64,000 nt of DNA, taken from Cognataquiflexum aquatile (GTDB lineage: Bacteria > Bacteroidota > Bacteroidia > Cytophagales > Cyclobacteriaceae). The position numbers were made by a program, and so were the translations under genes. Below the pieces are notes generated by a model. That model did no database searches. It saw only the letters and a list, made by a program, of their open reading frames with translations, and had not been told where the DNA came from. Below are positions 53,584-61,541 of the stretch, in pieces; positions within the stretch are counted from its first letter, which is position 1; the number at the start of each line of letters is the position of its first letter. Location of the stretch: NCBI RefSeq assembly GCF_003316845.1, contig NZ_QMIK01000006.1, positions 1 through 64,000 of the forward strand, read 5' to 3'.

Positions 53584-55644
53584 ATGCGGGTTCTTCTGAT
53601 TTCTTTGCTTCTTATTTTTTTTCAATGGTTCGCATCTCCTTCCGGGACTTTTCAATCTATTTTTCCACAGAAAACGATTTTAGGAATAATATTAGACCAA
53701 TCAACTCAAAAACCAATTCCTTATGCCAATATCGGGATACCTGGGTCCAACATCGGAACGATTTCAAATATGGATGGGACCTTTGACCTTTTGGTCCCCG
53801 ATAAATATCTAGAGGATACACTTATGGTTTCTGCACTTGGGTATGAATTCAAAAAAATACCCATCCACCAATTGATTCAAGAAACCTATGGAGTGATTTA
53901 TTTGACGCCAAATGAAAAATTGCTGGATGAGGTCATTATTACCGGAAAAAGAACCAAGAATAGGGTTTTTGAACTTGGAAATAATCAATCAAGGGGTGGA
54001 GTCATTGAAAATGACACTACCTATTCAGGAAGGTCGATGGCATTATTGATAGAAAATTCCGGTCCGGGATTCCAAAAGGATTTTGTTTTTCCGGTTTATC
54101 TCGAAAGTGCAAGGTTGAAAATATTCAGAAATAATCTAAGTGCTGTCAAGTTTCGTTTGAGAGTCAATGAGTTAGATAAAACTACAGGAAAACCTGGAAT
54201 GGATTTACTTCAGGAAAGTTTGGTTGTGGAATCTGATTTGAAAAATGGTTGGTTGGAATTTGATCTTTCAAATTTCAACTTTTTAGTAAATGAGCCATTT
54301 TTTATCACATTCGAGCAAATTACAGACCGTAATGACAGAAAGGCAATCGCCGACGGTTACAGGGAATTTATCAGCAAACATCCTGAAAAACTGATTTCAG
54401 ATACAACCATCGTTGATGGGAAGATAGAGGTAAAACAGAAACTTATAGGAGCTGGGATTGACATTCCGGGAACATTTGTAGCCATTTCTACAACTGAATT
54501 AGCAAAAGAGAGTTTTAAAAGTTATGTCAGGGAAACAAGTTTTGGCGATTGGGAGAAGGTAAATGGTATCCTGACCGCAACGGTCTTGTTAAGCAACCAA
54601 CCGGTATCCGATAAGATATCCTCCAAAAAACCATCTTGTGAAAATGATCCAGTTTGCCAAGCCAACCAACTTTTAGAGGATTTTATGAATGAATCAAATT
54701 TACCCGGACTTCAATTGGCAGTAAGTAAAAATGGCAAGGCTGTATATGCTGTTTCAAAAGGATTTTCATCTTTTGAAAATGAAACACCGGTTTCTGATTC
54801 TACCAAATTCAGGATCAACAGCATTTCCAAGTCAGTTACATCTCTTGGTTTGGTAAAGCTTGTTGAATCTGGGGAAATCAATCTTGACACAAACATCAAA
54901 ACTTATTTACCTGATTTTCCTGATAAAAAATTTCCAATCACCACCCGACAATTGGCAGGACATATTGCAGGAATCCGTGATTATGATGAATCCAACATGA
55001 AGGATTTTATCCAGGGTGAGCATTACGGTTCTATGATAGAGGCAGTTTCCATCATAAAGGATGATAGTTTGCTGTTTGAGCCAGGAAGTGAATTTCATTA
55101 TTCCACTTTTGGTTGGAACTTGATAGGAGCCGTGCTGGAAAGCGTCACCCGCAGAAATTATTTGGAATTTATGGAAATGGAAATTTTCAACCCGATTGGA
55201 ATGACCAATACCTGTGGTGATAATAGTATGGATGTGATTCCAGAAAGGGCAACATTTTATGATTCAACCGGACTGGCAAATGATTTGGGTGATTGGAGTT
55301 ACAAATATTCGGGAGGAGGTTTGTTGTCAACTGTATCAGACCTTTTAAGGTTTGGCAATGCTGTATTGCATCTCCCGAGGAGCCAAAAAGAGATTCTTTT
55401 TAGCAGCATGAAAACTGCAGATGGGGTTGAGACTGGATATGGTCTTGGATGGTATATTGGAAAGGATAAAAATGGGCAAACAATCTGGTATCATTCTGGA
55501 GATTCATTCAGTAGCAGTTCACACCTTGTGCTTTATCCTGATATTGAATTGGTCATTGCATTTCTTGGAAATTCCCAAGAAGGTGCTGCCTTTGATATCC
55601 AAGAGATTGGATCTCTTTTTTATAAAGAATCAAACTTAAAATGA
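53584..55644 (+). CDS. carboxypeptidase-like domain fused to a class C-type serine beta-lactamase domain
   Basis: This is a 686-residue exported protein with an N-terminal signal (about 1-20). Residues about 35-110 are a carboxypeptidase-D-like regulatory domain (TILGIILDQSTQKPIPYANIG, TLMVSALGYEFKKIPI). A middle beta domain (about 130-330) is of unknown family. The C-terminal half (about 355-686) is a beta-lactamase/serine hydrolase with SISK (Ser413, Lys416), the Tyr motif in YSTFGWN near 506 and HSG in WYHSGDSF near 637, so all active-site motifs are present. It is probably a D-amino-acid peptidase or esterase, not a resistance enzyme. Confidence 0.85.
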   Translation: MRVLLISLLLIFFQWFASPSGTFQSIFPQKTILGIILDQSTQKPIPYANIGIPGSNIGTISNMDGTFDLLVPDKYLEDTLMVSALGYEFKKIPIHQLIQETYGVIYLTPNEKLLDEVIITGKRTKNRVFELGNNQSRGGVIENDTTYSGRSMALLIENSGPGFQKDFVFPVYLESARLKIFRNNLSAVKFRLRVNELDKTTGKPGMDLLQESLVVESDLKNGWLEFDLSNFNFLVNEPFFITFEQITDRNDRKAIADGYREFISKHPEKLISDTTIVDGKIEVKQKLIGAGIDIPGTFVAISTTELAKESFKSYVRETSFGDWEKVNGILTATVLLSNQPVSDKISSKKPSCENDPVCQANQLLEDFMNESNLPGLQLAVSKNGKAVYAVSKGFSSFENETPVSDSTKFRINSISKSVTSLGLVKLVESGEINLDTNIKTYLPDFPDKKFPITTRQLAGHIAGIRDYDESNMKDFIQGEHYGSMIEAVSIIKDDSLLFEPGSEFHYSTFGWNLIGAVLESVTRRNYLEFMEMEIFNPIGMTNTCGDNSMDVIPERATFYDSTGLANDLGDWSYKYSGGGLLSTVSDLLRFGNAVLHLPRSQKEILFSSMKTADGVETGYGLGWYIGKDKNGQTIWYHSGDSFSSSSHLVLYPDIELVIAFLGNSQEGAAFDIQEIGSLFYKESNLK

Positions 55645-55653
55645 TAATCCCCT

Positions 55654-57054
55654 TTAAATCCCCTCAAACAACTCAAAACTCTCCATGTATTCGGGAATAA
55701 TCGGATGCCAGTCCAACTCTTCCTTGAGTCTGAATGCCAATGCCTCAGATACTTCTTTTTCACCGTGGACAAGAAATACCTTTTTGGGCCTTGAAGTAAA
55801 TCCCTCGGCCCATTCTATCAGTTCGTCCTGATCGGCATGTGCCGAAAGTCCCTCGATGTAAAATACTTTTGCTTTGACAGGAACATCAATGCCGTACATA
55901 CGGGCGGTTTCTTCTCCGTCCAGAATCCTTCTGCCACGTGTTCCTTCGGCTTGGTAACCAACAAAGATGATGCTGTCTTGCTCGTTAGGTAAGCGGTGAT
56001 AAAGGTGGTGGAGGATCCTGCCGCCGGTCGCCATCCCGCTTGCAGAGATGATGATGGCATCTCCCCGCAGATTGTTGAGTGACATGGAGGATTCCTGGCT
56101 TTGGTAGTAATGAAGGTTTTTATGCAAGAAAGGATTGCATCCCTCTTCCTCCAATACCGGGCAAAGCCTGTGATAGGATGAGAAATCCTTGTACATCTTG
56201 GTGACATCAATGGCCATCGGACTATCGACGTAGATGGGTATATCCGGGATTTTTCCTTTTTGAAGGAGCAGGTGAAGGTAGTACAGGATCATTTGGGTTC
56301 TTCCCACTGCAAAGGCAGGAATGACGGCTACTCCTCCGTTTCGGAATGTTTCACGGATTGCCCTCCCGAGTTCCTCTTCAGGTTTGGGATTGGACTGCTT
56401 TCTATTGCCGTAGGTAGATTCCATCAAGAGTATATCGGCAAAGGGAACCCTTACCGGAGGATTGAAAATGGGGTCATGGTACCTGCCCAAGTCACCGGAA
56501 AAAACGATTTTCTTTTCCTGATTTTCTCCCTTGATTTTTAATTTGAGTATTGCTGCGCCGAGGATATGACCGGCATTAAAGTAAGTAAATGAAATCCGGT
56601 CATTTATTTTTTCTTCCTGCTCCATGTAGATGGGCTGAAGCAGTGGGAATACTTTCTCCGCATCTTCTTTGGTGTAGAGGGGCTGAGGCTTTTCATGTCG
56701 TGAATAGCCCTTTTTCTGCGCATAAGCGGCCTCTTCTTCCTGCAACTTTGCCGAATCCAACAAAAGTATTTTAGTGAGTTCCATGGTAGGGAAGGTACAA
56801 TAGATAAGACCTTCAAAACCTTCCTTGACCAGTTTGGGTAAATACCCTGTATGGTCAATGTGGGCATGGGTAAGGATTACCAAGTTGATTTGGGCAGGGT
56901 CAATTGGGAATTTGTCCCAATTTCGGAGTCTATATTCTTTCATGCCCTGAAAAAGGCCGCAGTCCACAAGGATTATGAGATGGTCGATTTCGAGTAAATA
57001 CCTAGAGCCGGTGACGGTCTTGGCCCCGCCTAAAAATTTGAGTTTGACTTGCAT
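55654..57054 (-). CDS. beta-CASP metallo-beta-lactamase RNA nuclease (CPSF/Ysh1-like)
   Basis: This is a 466-residue exonuclease/endonuclease of the RNA-processing beta-CASP group. Motif 2 is LTHAHIDHTGYLPKL, motif 3 contains FNAGHILGAAIL, motif 4 is FSGDLGRYHDPI, and the beta-CASP part has VDSPMA and ISASGMATGGRILHHL. The last metal ligand is in LSAHADQDELIEWA, followed by VHGE. Bacterial relatives cut RNA, though their targets are mostly unknown. It is convergent with the beta-lactamase fusion gene, 9 bases apart. Confidence 0.9.
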   Translation of the reverse strand: MQVKLKFLGGAKTVTGSRYLLEIDHLIILVDCGLFQGMKEYRLRNWDKFPIDPAQINLVILTHAHIDHTGYLPKLVKEGFEGLIYCTFPTMELTKILLLDSAKLQEEEAAYAQKKGYSRHEKPQPLYTKEDAEKVFPLLQPIYMEQEEKINDRISFTYFNAGHILGAAILKLKIKGENQEKKIVFSGDLGRYHDPIFNPPVRVPFADILLMESTYGNRKQSNPKPEEELGRAIRETFRNGGVAVIPAFAVGRTQMILYYLHLLLQKGKIPDIPIYVDSPMAIDVTKMYKDFSSYHRLCPVLEEEGCNPFLHKNLHYYQSQESSMSLNNLRGDAIIISASGMATGGRILHHLYHRLPNEQDSIIFVGYQAEGTRGRRILDGEETARMYGIDVPVKAKVFYIEGLSAHADQDELIEWAEGFTSRPKKVFLVHGEKEVSEALAFRLKEELDWHPIIPEYMESFELFEGI

Positions 57055-57794
57055 CTTCTTTTGGGTTTGTTGCTATATAAAAATACGATTCTTTTGTTGG
57101 ATTAAAGGTTGGATTCAATGCTTTCCTCACAAAAGATTAAAATAACTTTTATTGTTTTCTTATTTGACATCCCTCGTATGGGTTATATAAAGTGACAAGA
57201 GAAGTAAAGACATATCATTTATTTACAATGATTGAAGAATATTGCGAAAAGATAGTTCTAACCATTTCGGTATAGTCAATTCTCTTATTTACAAGATTCG
57301 TGACCGAAATTTCATTCGCTACCGTAATTTATACCACGGGCTGCGGTGCATTAAGATTAGAGAAAGTATTTAAATTAGTGTAGCACCTTACCCGTGGCTA
57401 TTATTATTTCGCCCGCTTCGGGGCTTTCGTCGCGTTTAGAATCCTCTTCCTAAAAAGGTTCCTCCTATGAAACCACTGCGGGGTGCAGGAAATTTTACCG
57501 GGCCGGCGAGGCAAAGCGGGAGGGAGGATTAAAATTTCTTGAACTTTTTGGTTACTTTTTGTTTCAAGACAAAAAGTGACACGAGAAAAGATCTTCAAAA
57601 TGCGGTGTAATTATTGAAAAATAGAATGGGAACATTGAGATTAAATTGATTAATCAATCTTCCTTTTTTTGGTGTAGACCCCATTCCTTTCTTAATCTTT
57701 TTGGTCTCAAAAATGAGCTGAATCATATATTAAAAAGCGGGAACCCTATGGATTCCCGCTTTTGAAAATGTTGACATAATCTTCTATTTCTTTG
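57055..57794. other. 740-base noncoding region with composite repeat
   Basis: No gene was found. It has an imperfect hairpin made of CCACGGG...GGTGC (about 57334-57350) and GCACC...CCCGTGG (about 57384-57400). A short GC-rich patch (CCGGGCCGGCGAGG, about 57498-57511) follows, then a hairpin GTTACTTTTTG/CAAAAAGTGAC (about 57552-57580). AAAGTGACAAGAGAAG near 57189 recurs as AAAGTGACACGAGAAA near 57573. The composition differs from the surroundings and suggests a decayed mobile or dispersed element. A terminator lies at 57733-57763. Confidence 0.5.
57733..57763 (-). terminator. terminator after the PadR-PspC operon
   Basis: AAAAGCGGGAA (57733-57743) pairs with TTCCCGCTTTT (57753-57763). On the minus strand it is followed by T bases and lies about 30 bases past the PspC gene stop. 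Confidence 0.75.
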
Positions 57795-59702
57795 TCACTT
57801 CATAAAATAAGCCCCTTCAAACTTCACCCTTGACAAGCTATCGGCAGAAGTGGTCTTGCCGGCTTGACTACAGGTAAGGCACAGCAACCCTTTTTCATTA
57901 AATACCCAATGGTTGCGTGAATTGATGTCTCTCGTTTTGTAGCCATTGCGGTGGATGGTGTTTTGGATGATCGGAATGATCGATTTATCCATCACAAATG
58001 GCCTGTCATAAGGTATTTCCAAGTCAAGGCTGAGGTTTTGCACCCTGAATTTATCCAATTCATTCAAATTGATCGACCGTTCAAAAGTCACCGTAGAGTC
58101 CTCCACTTTGTAGCTGTATTGAATAGATTCGGCGTTTTTCAAGGCATCGGCTTTGTTTTTTCCCCTAGCTTCAAAGTTTTGAATCAATATAGGTTCAGCA
58201 GCATCCGTGCCTTCAAGCTGGAGCTTTACAAGGTCAAATATTCCTCCCTCTTTATTGGTATCCACTGATTTAAGGACTATCGTACCTGGTGCAAAGGCCA
58301 ATGGCTGTTCTACTGTATGGGTTGCTTCGGTTTTGAAGGATGCCACTACACGTGGTATCTGGAAGGCACATAGCCCAATGCTCAGCAACCAAAGTCCTAA
58401 TGCCACCAATCCGAATCTTGCGTCGATGATGCTCTTTTTGACAAGCACCGAGATGCCTAACAGTACGATGATGATTCCCGGAATCAGCATGGCTACGGCT
58501 GCGGAGATCGCAAGCCAAGTAGGTACGATTTCAGTGATCCATTCCATGGGTATGCTCTCCCTGATTCCTAAGTACACATCACTTCCCGGTGCTATTCCGA
58601 AATATACAGCCAAAGCGACAAGTGGGGCAATTGTGATGGACATTCCGATGATGAATATGATCAATCCGAAAAAGACCCGGATGACCGCTAGCAGGAATGA
58701 ACCCAATGGTCCCAATGCCTCACCAAGTGCATTGATTACTTTTCCTAGAAATCGGAAGGGTGCCAAAAGGATTTTCCTTGCCTGACTTTCTTCTTTTGGA
58801 AGGATGGGGTTTTGATTTTCCTTAATCGTGGTTTCAATATTATCCAAAGTGATGGCGCCACCTTTCATTTCAATTCTCTCAGTGATTGATTTGGCCACCG
58901 GCGTAATGATCCAAAGGATGATGTAGATAACGAATCCTGATCCACCGGCAAATATCAACCCGATAAACAACAGTCTCATCCAGATCACTTCAATACCAAA
59001 GTAGGCCGCCAATCCACTGGCCACACCTCCTAGGGTTTTGTCGTCCGGATTTCGGTAGAGCTTCTTGATGTTTTTATCCTCAGGTTCGTCGTAGGATACC
59101 GGCAGGATTACCCACAATACGATATAGGCGATGATGGCAAAGAATCCGAAAGAAAGGCTGAAATTGAAGTTCCAAGGTAGAAAATCCCAACCCGGACTTC
59201 CGAGTTTCAAGTTGCCGCTAAAGATCAGCAAGATCGCCACCAGCCTGGTCCAAAGCGGGTCAATGGAAAGGTAATTTGCCATTCCGGCACAAACCCCACC
59301 GAGGATTTTGCGGTTTTCCAGTCTTGTGAGTTTTTTGTAGCCTTTGGTGTTTTCGTGCGGAGTGATATGCTTATAGTAATCATATTCCTCATTGGCCTCT
59401 GCTTTTTTATCTTCAGGACTATCGTCCAATTCCTCCTCAATTGCCTTAAAATCGGCAATCGTACCCATCTTTTCGATCAGGCTGTTTACATTTTCGGCGG
59501 TGATGACCTGCTTGTTGTTTTTGAGGTTGCTGAGGAAAATTTCCGCAATCCTGTTTTCGATATCGGAAATGATTTCCTGATTGTCCTCATAGTGAGAAAA
59601 ATGCCTGTTGATGGATTCAAGGTATTTTTTCAATGTGGTATAACCATCCTCTTCTATGTGAAACAGGATCCCACTGATGTTGATGCTTATTGTCTTTTTC
59701 AT
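57795..59702 (-). CDS. large PspC-domain membrane protein
   Basis: This 635-residue inner-membrane protein has two PspC domains, at about 125-200 (KILGGVCAGMANYLSIDPLW) and 215-270 (KTLGGVASGLAAYFGIEVIW). An N-terminal cytoplasmic segment of about 110 residues comes before them. Further spans follow at about 330-450, and the C-terminus (about 460-635) is a soluble beta-rich domain. The N-terminal segment is typical of Bacteroidota PspC proteins paired with PadR regulators. It presumably senses or relieves membrane stress. It starts 3 bases after the PadR gene. Confidence 0.88.
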   Translation of the reverse strand: MKKTISINISGILFHIEEDGYTTLKKYLESINRHFSHYEDNQEIISDIENRIAEIFLSNLKNNKQVITAENVNSLIEKMGTIADFKAIEEELDDSPEDKKAEANEEYDYYKHITPHENTKGYKKLTRLENRKILGGVCAGMANYLSIDPLWTRLVAILLIFSGNLKLGSPGWDFLPWNFNFSLSFGFFAIIAYIVLWVILPVSYDEPEDKNIKKLYRNPDDKTLGGVASGLAAYFGIEVIWMRLLFIGLIFAGGSGFVIYIILWIITPVAKSITERIEMKGGAITLDNIETTIKENQNPILPKEESQARKILLAPFRFLGKVINALGEALGPLGSFLLAVIRVFFGLIIFIIGMSITIAPLVALAVYFGIAPGSDVYLGIRESIPMEWITEIVPTWLAISAAVAMLIPGIIIVLLGISVLVKKSIIDARFGLVALGLWLLSIGLCAFQIPRVVASFKTEATHTVEQPLAFAPGTIVLKSVDTNKEGGIFDLVKLQLEGTDAAEPILIQNFEARGKNKADALKNAESIQYSYKVEDSTVTFERSINLNELDKFRVQNLSLDLEIPYDRPFVMDKSIIPIIQNTIHRNGYKTRDINSRNHWVFNEKGLLCLTCSQAGKTTSADSLSRVKFEGAYFMK

Positions 59703-59705
59703 GGC

Positions 59706-60035
59706 TTATTTCTTTGAGGTGATTAATTGGGTAGAATTGACCAGGGAATCCCAGGTTTCATTCAGGGTTTCTAAAAACCTTGATCCTTCTTCTGTGATGG
59801 AATAATACTTTCTGGGCGGTCCGGATTCGGATTCTACCCATTTGTAGGAAACCAAAGAGGCATTTTTGAGTCTGTTGAGCAGAGGGTACAAAGTACCTTC
59901 CACCACGATCATCTTGGCGTCTGTAAGTTCCTCGATCATGTCTGAGGCATATACTTCCCCTCTGGCTATGATATGCAAAATGCAGAACTCCAGAAGTCCT
60001 TTCCGCATTTGTATCTGGGTGTTTGAAGCGTTCAT
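59706..60035 (-). CDS. PadR-family transcriptional regulator
   Basis: This is a 109-residue winged-helix repressor (about 10-85): MRKGLLEFCILHIIARGEVY, VVEGTLYPLLNRLKNASLV and SGPPRKYYSITEEG are standard PadR blocks. It forms a two-gene unit with the PspC protein and likely represses it together with itself. GTACC-type sites lie just upstream. Confidence 0.92.
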   Translation of the reverse strand: MNASNTQIQMRKGLLEFCILHIIARGEVYASDMIEELTDAKMIVVEGTLYPLLNRLKNASLVSYKWVESESGPPRKYYSITEEGSRFLETLNETWDSLVNSTQLITSKK

Positions 60036-60428
60036 TTTTTCTGAGTGGTTTAGTTACCAAGGAGTGTGTTTCAAAGCGTAGACATACTCCTTTTCCCATC
60101 AACCTTTAGAAAAACTGTACCAAAGTGTAAAACAGTACCTTGCATTACAAGACTTGTGTGTATAAAAAGGTACTGGAAAATTAAAAAAATATTAAAAAAG
60201 TTCGTTTTTTTTTATTTGAGGCATTTTTTGCCTGAATTTTGACCAAGGGATTTTTTTTAGACTTGATATACAAAAAGGATTTCAGGAAAAACAAGTGTGG
60301 CTGAAGTGGACAATATTATGTACACTTCCGAACAGGATTTTGGGAGTCAGGGCGTTCATTTTTATTTTGGGAAGGCTTTTTCCTTAGGTTTTTCTTTTTA
60401 CTTTGCATCATAATTTAATACATGATAA
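60036..60428. other. 393-base gap between padR and the PorV-like gene
   Basis: The padR side holds the GTACC half-sites listed at 60114-60175. The rest is T-rich with no gene. TTTTTACTTTGC about 30 bases before the PorV-like start resembles a -7 element but is one base short of TAnnTTTG. Confidence 0.4.
60114..60175 (-). promoter_or_regulatory. possible PadR operator cluster
   Basis: CAGTACCTT (60133-60141) and AAGGTACTG (60167-60175) are perfect inverted copies 25 bases apart. ACTGTAC (60114-60120) adds a third GTAC half-site that forms an ACTGT/ACAGT dyad with the first. They lie 80-140 bases upstream of the padR start. Confidence 0.35.
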
Positions 60429-61541
60429 ATGGTGATTATCAGGTGTTTTATTGGAATAGTATTGTTTTTTAGCTTAACCAAGCTTGATGCCCAAACAATT
60501 ACTCCCAAGTATTCCAATGAATTCATGAATATTGGTATTGGCGCCCGTGCCCTCGGAATGGGGGGTGCCCAGGTATCCTCTGTCCGAGATGTGACAGCTG
60601 CGTATTGGAATCCGGCCGGTCTGATCGGAATCCGGCACCAACATGAATTTGCCATGATGCACGCAGAGTATTTTGCCGGCATTGCAAAGTTCGATTACCT
60701 GGGGTACAGTACGAGTATAGATATGGACAACTCCATCGGTGTGTCTCTGATCCGGTTTGGGGTGGACGATATTCCTGACACAAGATTTTTGTACGATGCC
60801 AATGGGGCTTTGAATTACAATAACATCCAATTTTTCAATGCAGCGGATTATGCTTTGATGTTATCTTATGCGAGGGACGTCAGTGATGTATTCAAAATCG
60901 GCTTCAACGGAAAAGTGATCCATAGGAATGTGGGTAAATTTGCGCAGGCTTGGGGCTTTGGACTCGATGTAGGCGGGATTTTTCTTTTGGAGCAATGGAG
61001 ATTTGGTTTTATGTTGCGGGACATCACCACAACTTTCAATGCGTGGTTTCACAATGCAGACATGGTGAGGGACATATATGCCCAAACCAACAATCAGATT
61101 CCTGTCAATTCCATTGAACTTACCTTGCCGCGAGCGATATTCAGCGTGACGAGAGACGTAGAGATCAATGAGGAATTCAGGGTTCAGGGAGTTTTTGATC
61201 TGGACTTGACTTTTGACGGAAGGAGAAATACACTTGTGAGGACCGGCTTGGTCAGTGTCGACCCAAGGTTGGGGATAGAAGCATCCTATAGAAATATGGT
61301 TTTTCTGAGAGCGGGGGGGAGCAATGTGCAGCGGATCAAGGATTTTGATGCGACTTATTACACATCTTGGAAACCCAGTTTTGGCTTGGGAGTTTTTCTC
61401 AATGAAAAATTCCAGATTGACTATGCGTTGTCCGATATTGGGGGAATTTCCCAAACACCCTATTCACATGTGTTCAGTGTGAAGGTGAGTTTGAAAGAAC
61501 ATGAACAGAGATTTAGGTTGAATAAAGGCTGGGAATATTAA
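60429..61541 (+). CDS. PorV/PorQ-family outer-membrane protein
   Basis: This is a 370-residue outer-membrane barrel of the PorV/PorQ group (FadL-like). After a signal peptide (to about 21, LDAQT) come the family marks FMNIGIGARALGMGGAQ and AAYWNPAGL, then a barrel ending in FSVKVSLKEHEQRFR. In type IX secretion PorV carries substrates to the sortase PorU on the surface, and PorQ belongs to the same attachment complex. The next gene overlaps by one base and encodes a C25 peptidase, which agrees with this role. Confidence 0.85.
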   Translation: MVIIRCFIGIVLFFSLTKLDAQTITPKYSNEFMNIGIGARALGMGGAQVSSVRDVTAAYWNPAGLIGIRHQHEFAMMHAEYFAGIAKFDYLGYSTSIDMDNSIGVSLIRFGVDDIPDTRFLYDANGALNYNNIQFFNAADYALMLSYARDVSDVFKIGFNGKVIHRNVGKFAQAWGFGLDVGGIFLLEQWRFGFMLRDITTTFNAWFHNADMVRDIYAQTNNQIPVNSIELTLPRAIFSVTRDVEINEEFRVQGVFDLDLTFDGRRNTLVRTGLVSVDPRLGIEASYRNMVFLRAGGSNVQRIKDFDATYYTSWKPSFGLGVFLNEKFQIDYALSDIGGISQTPYSHVFSVKVSLKEHEQRFRLNKGWEY

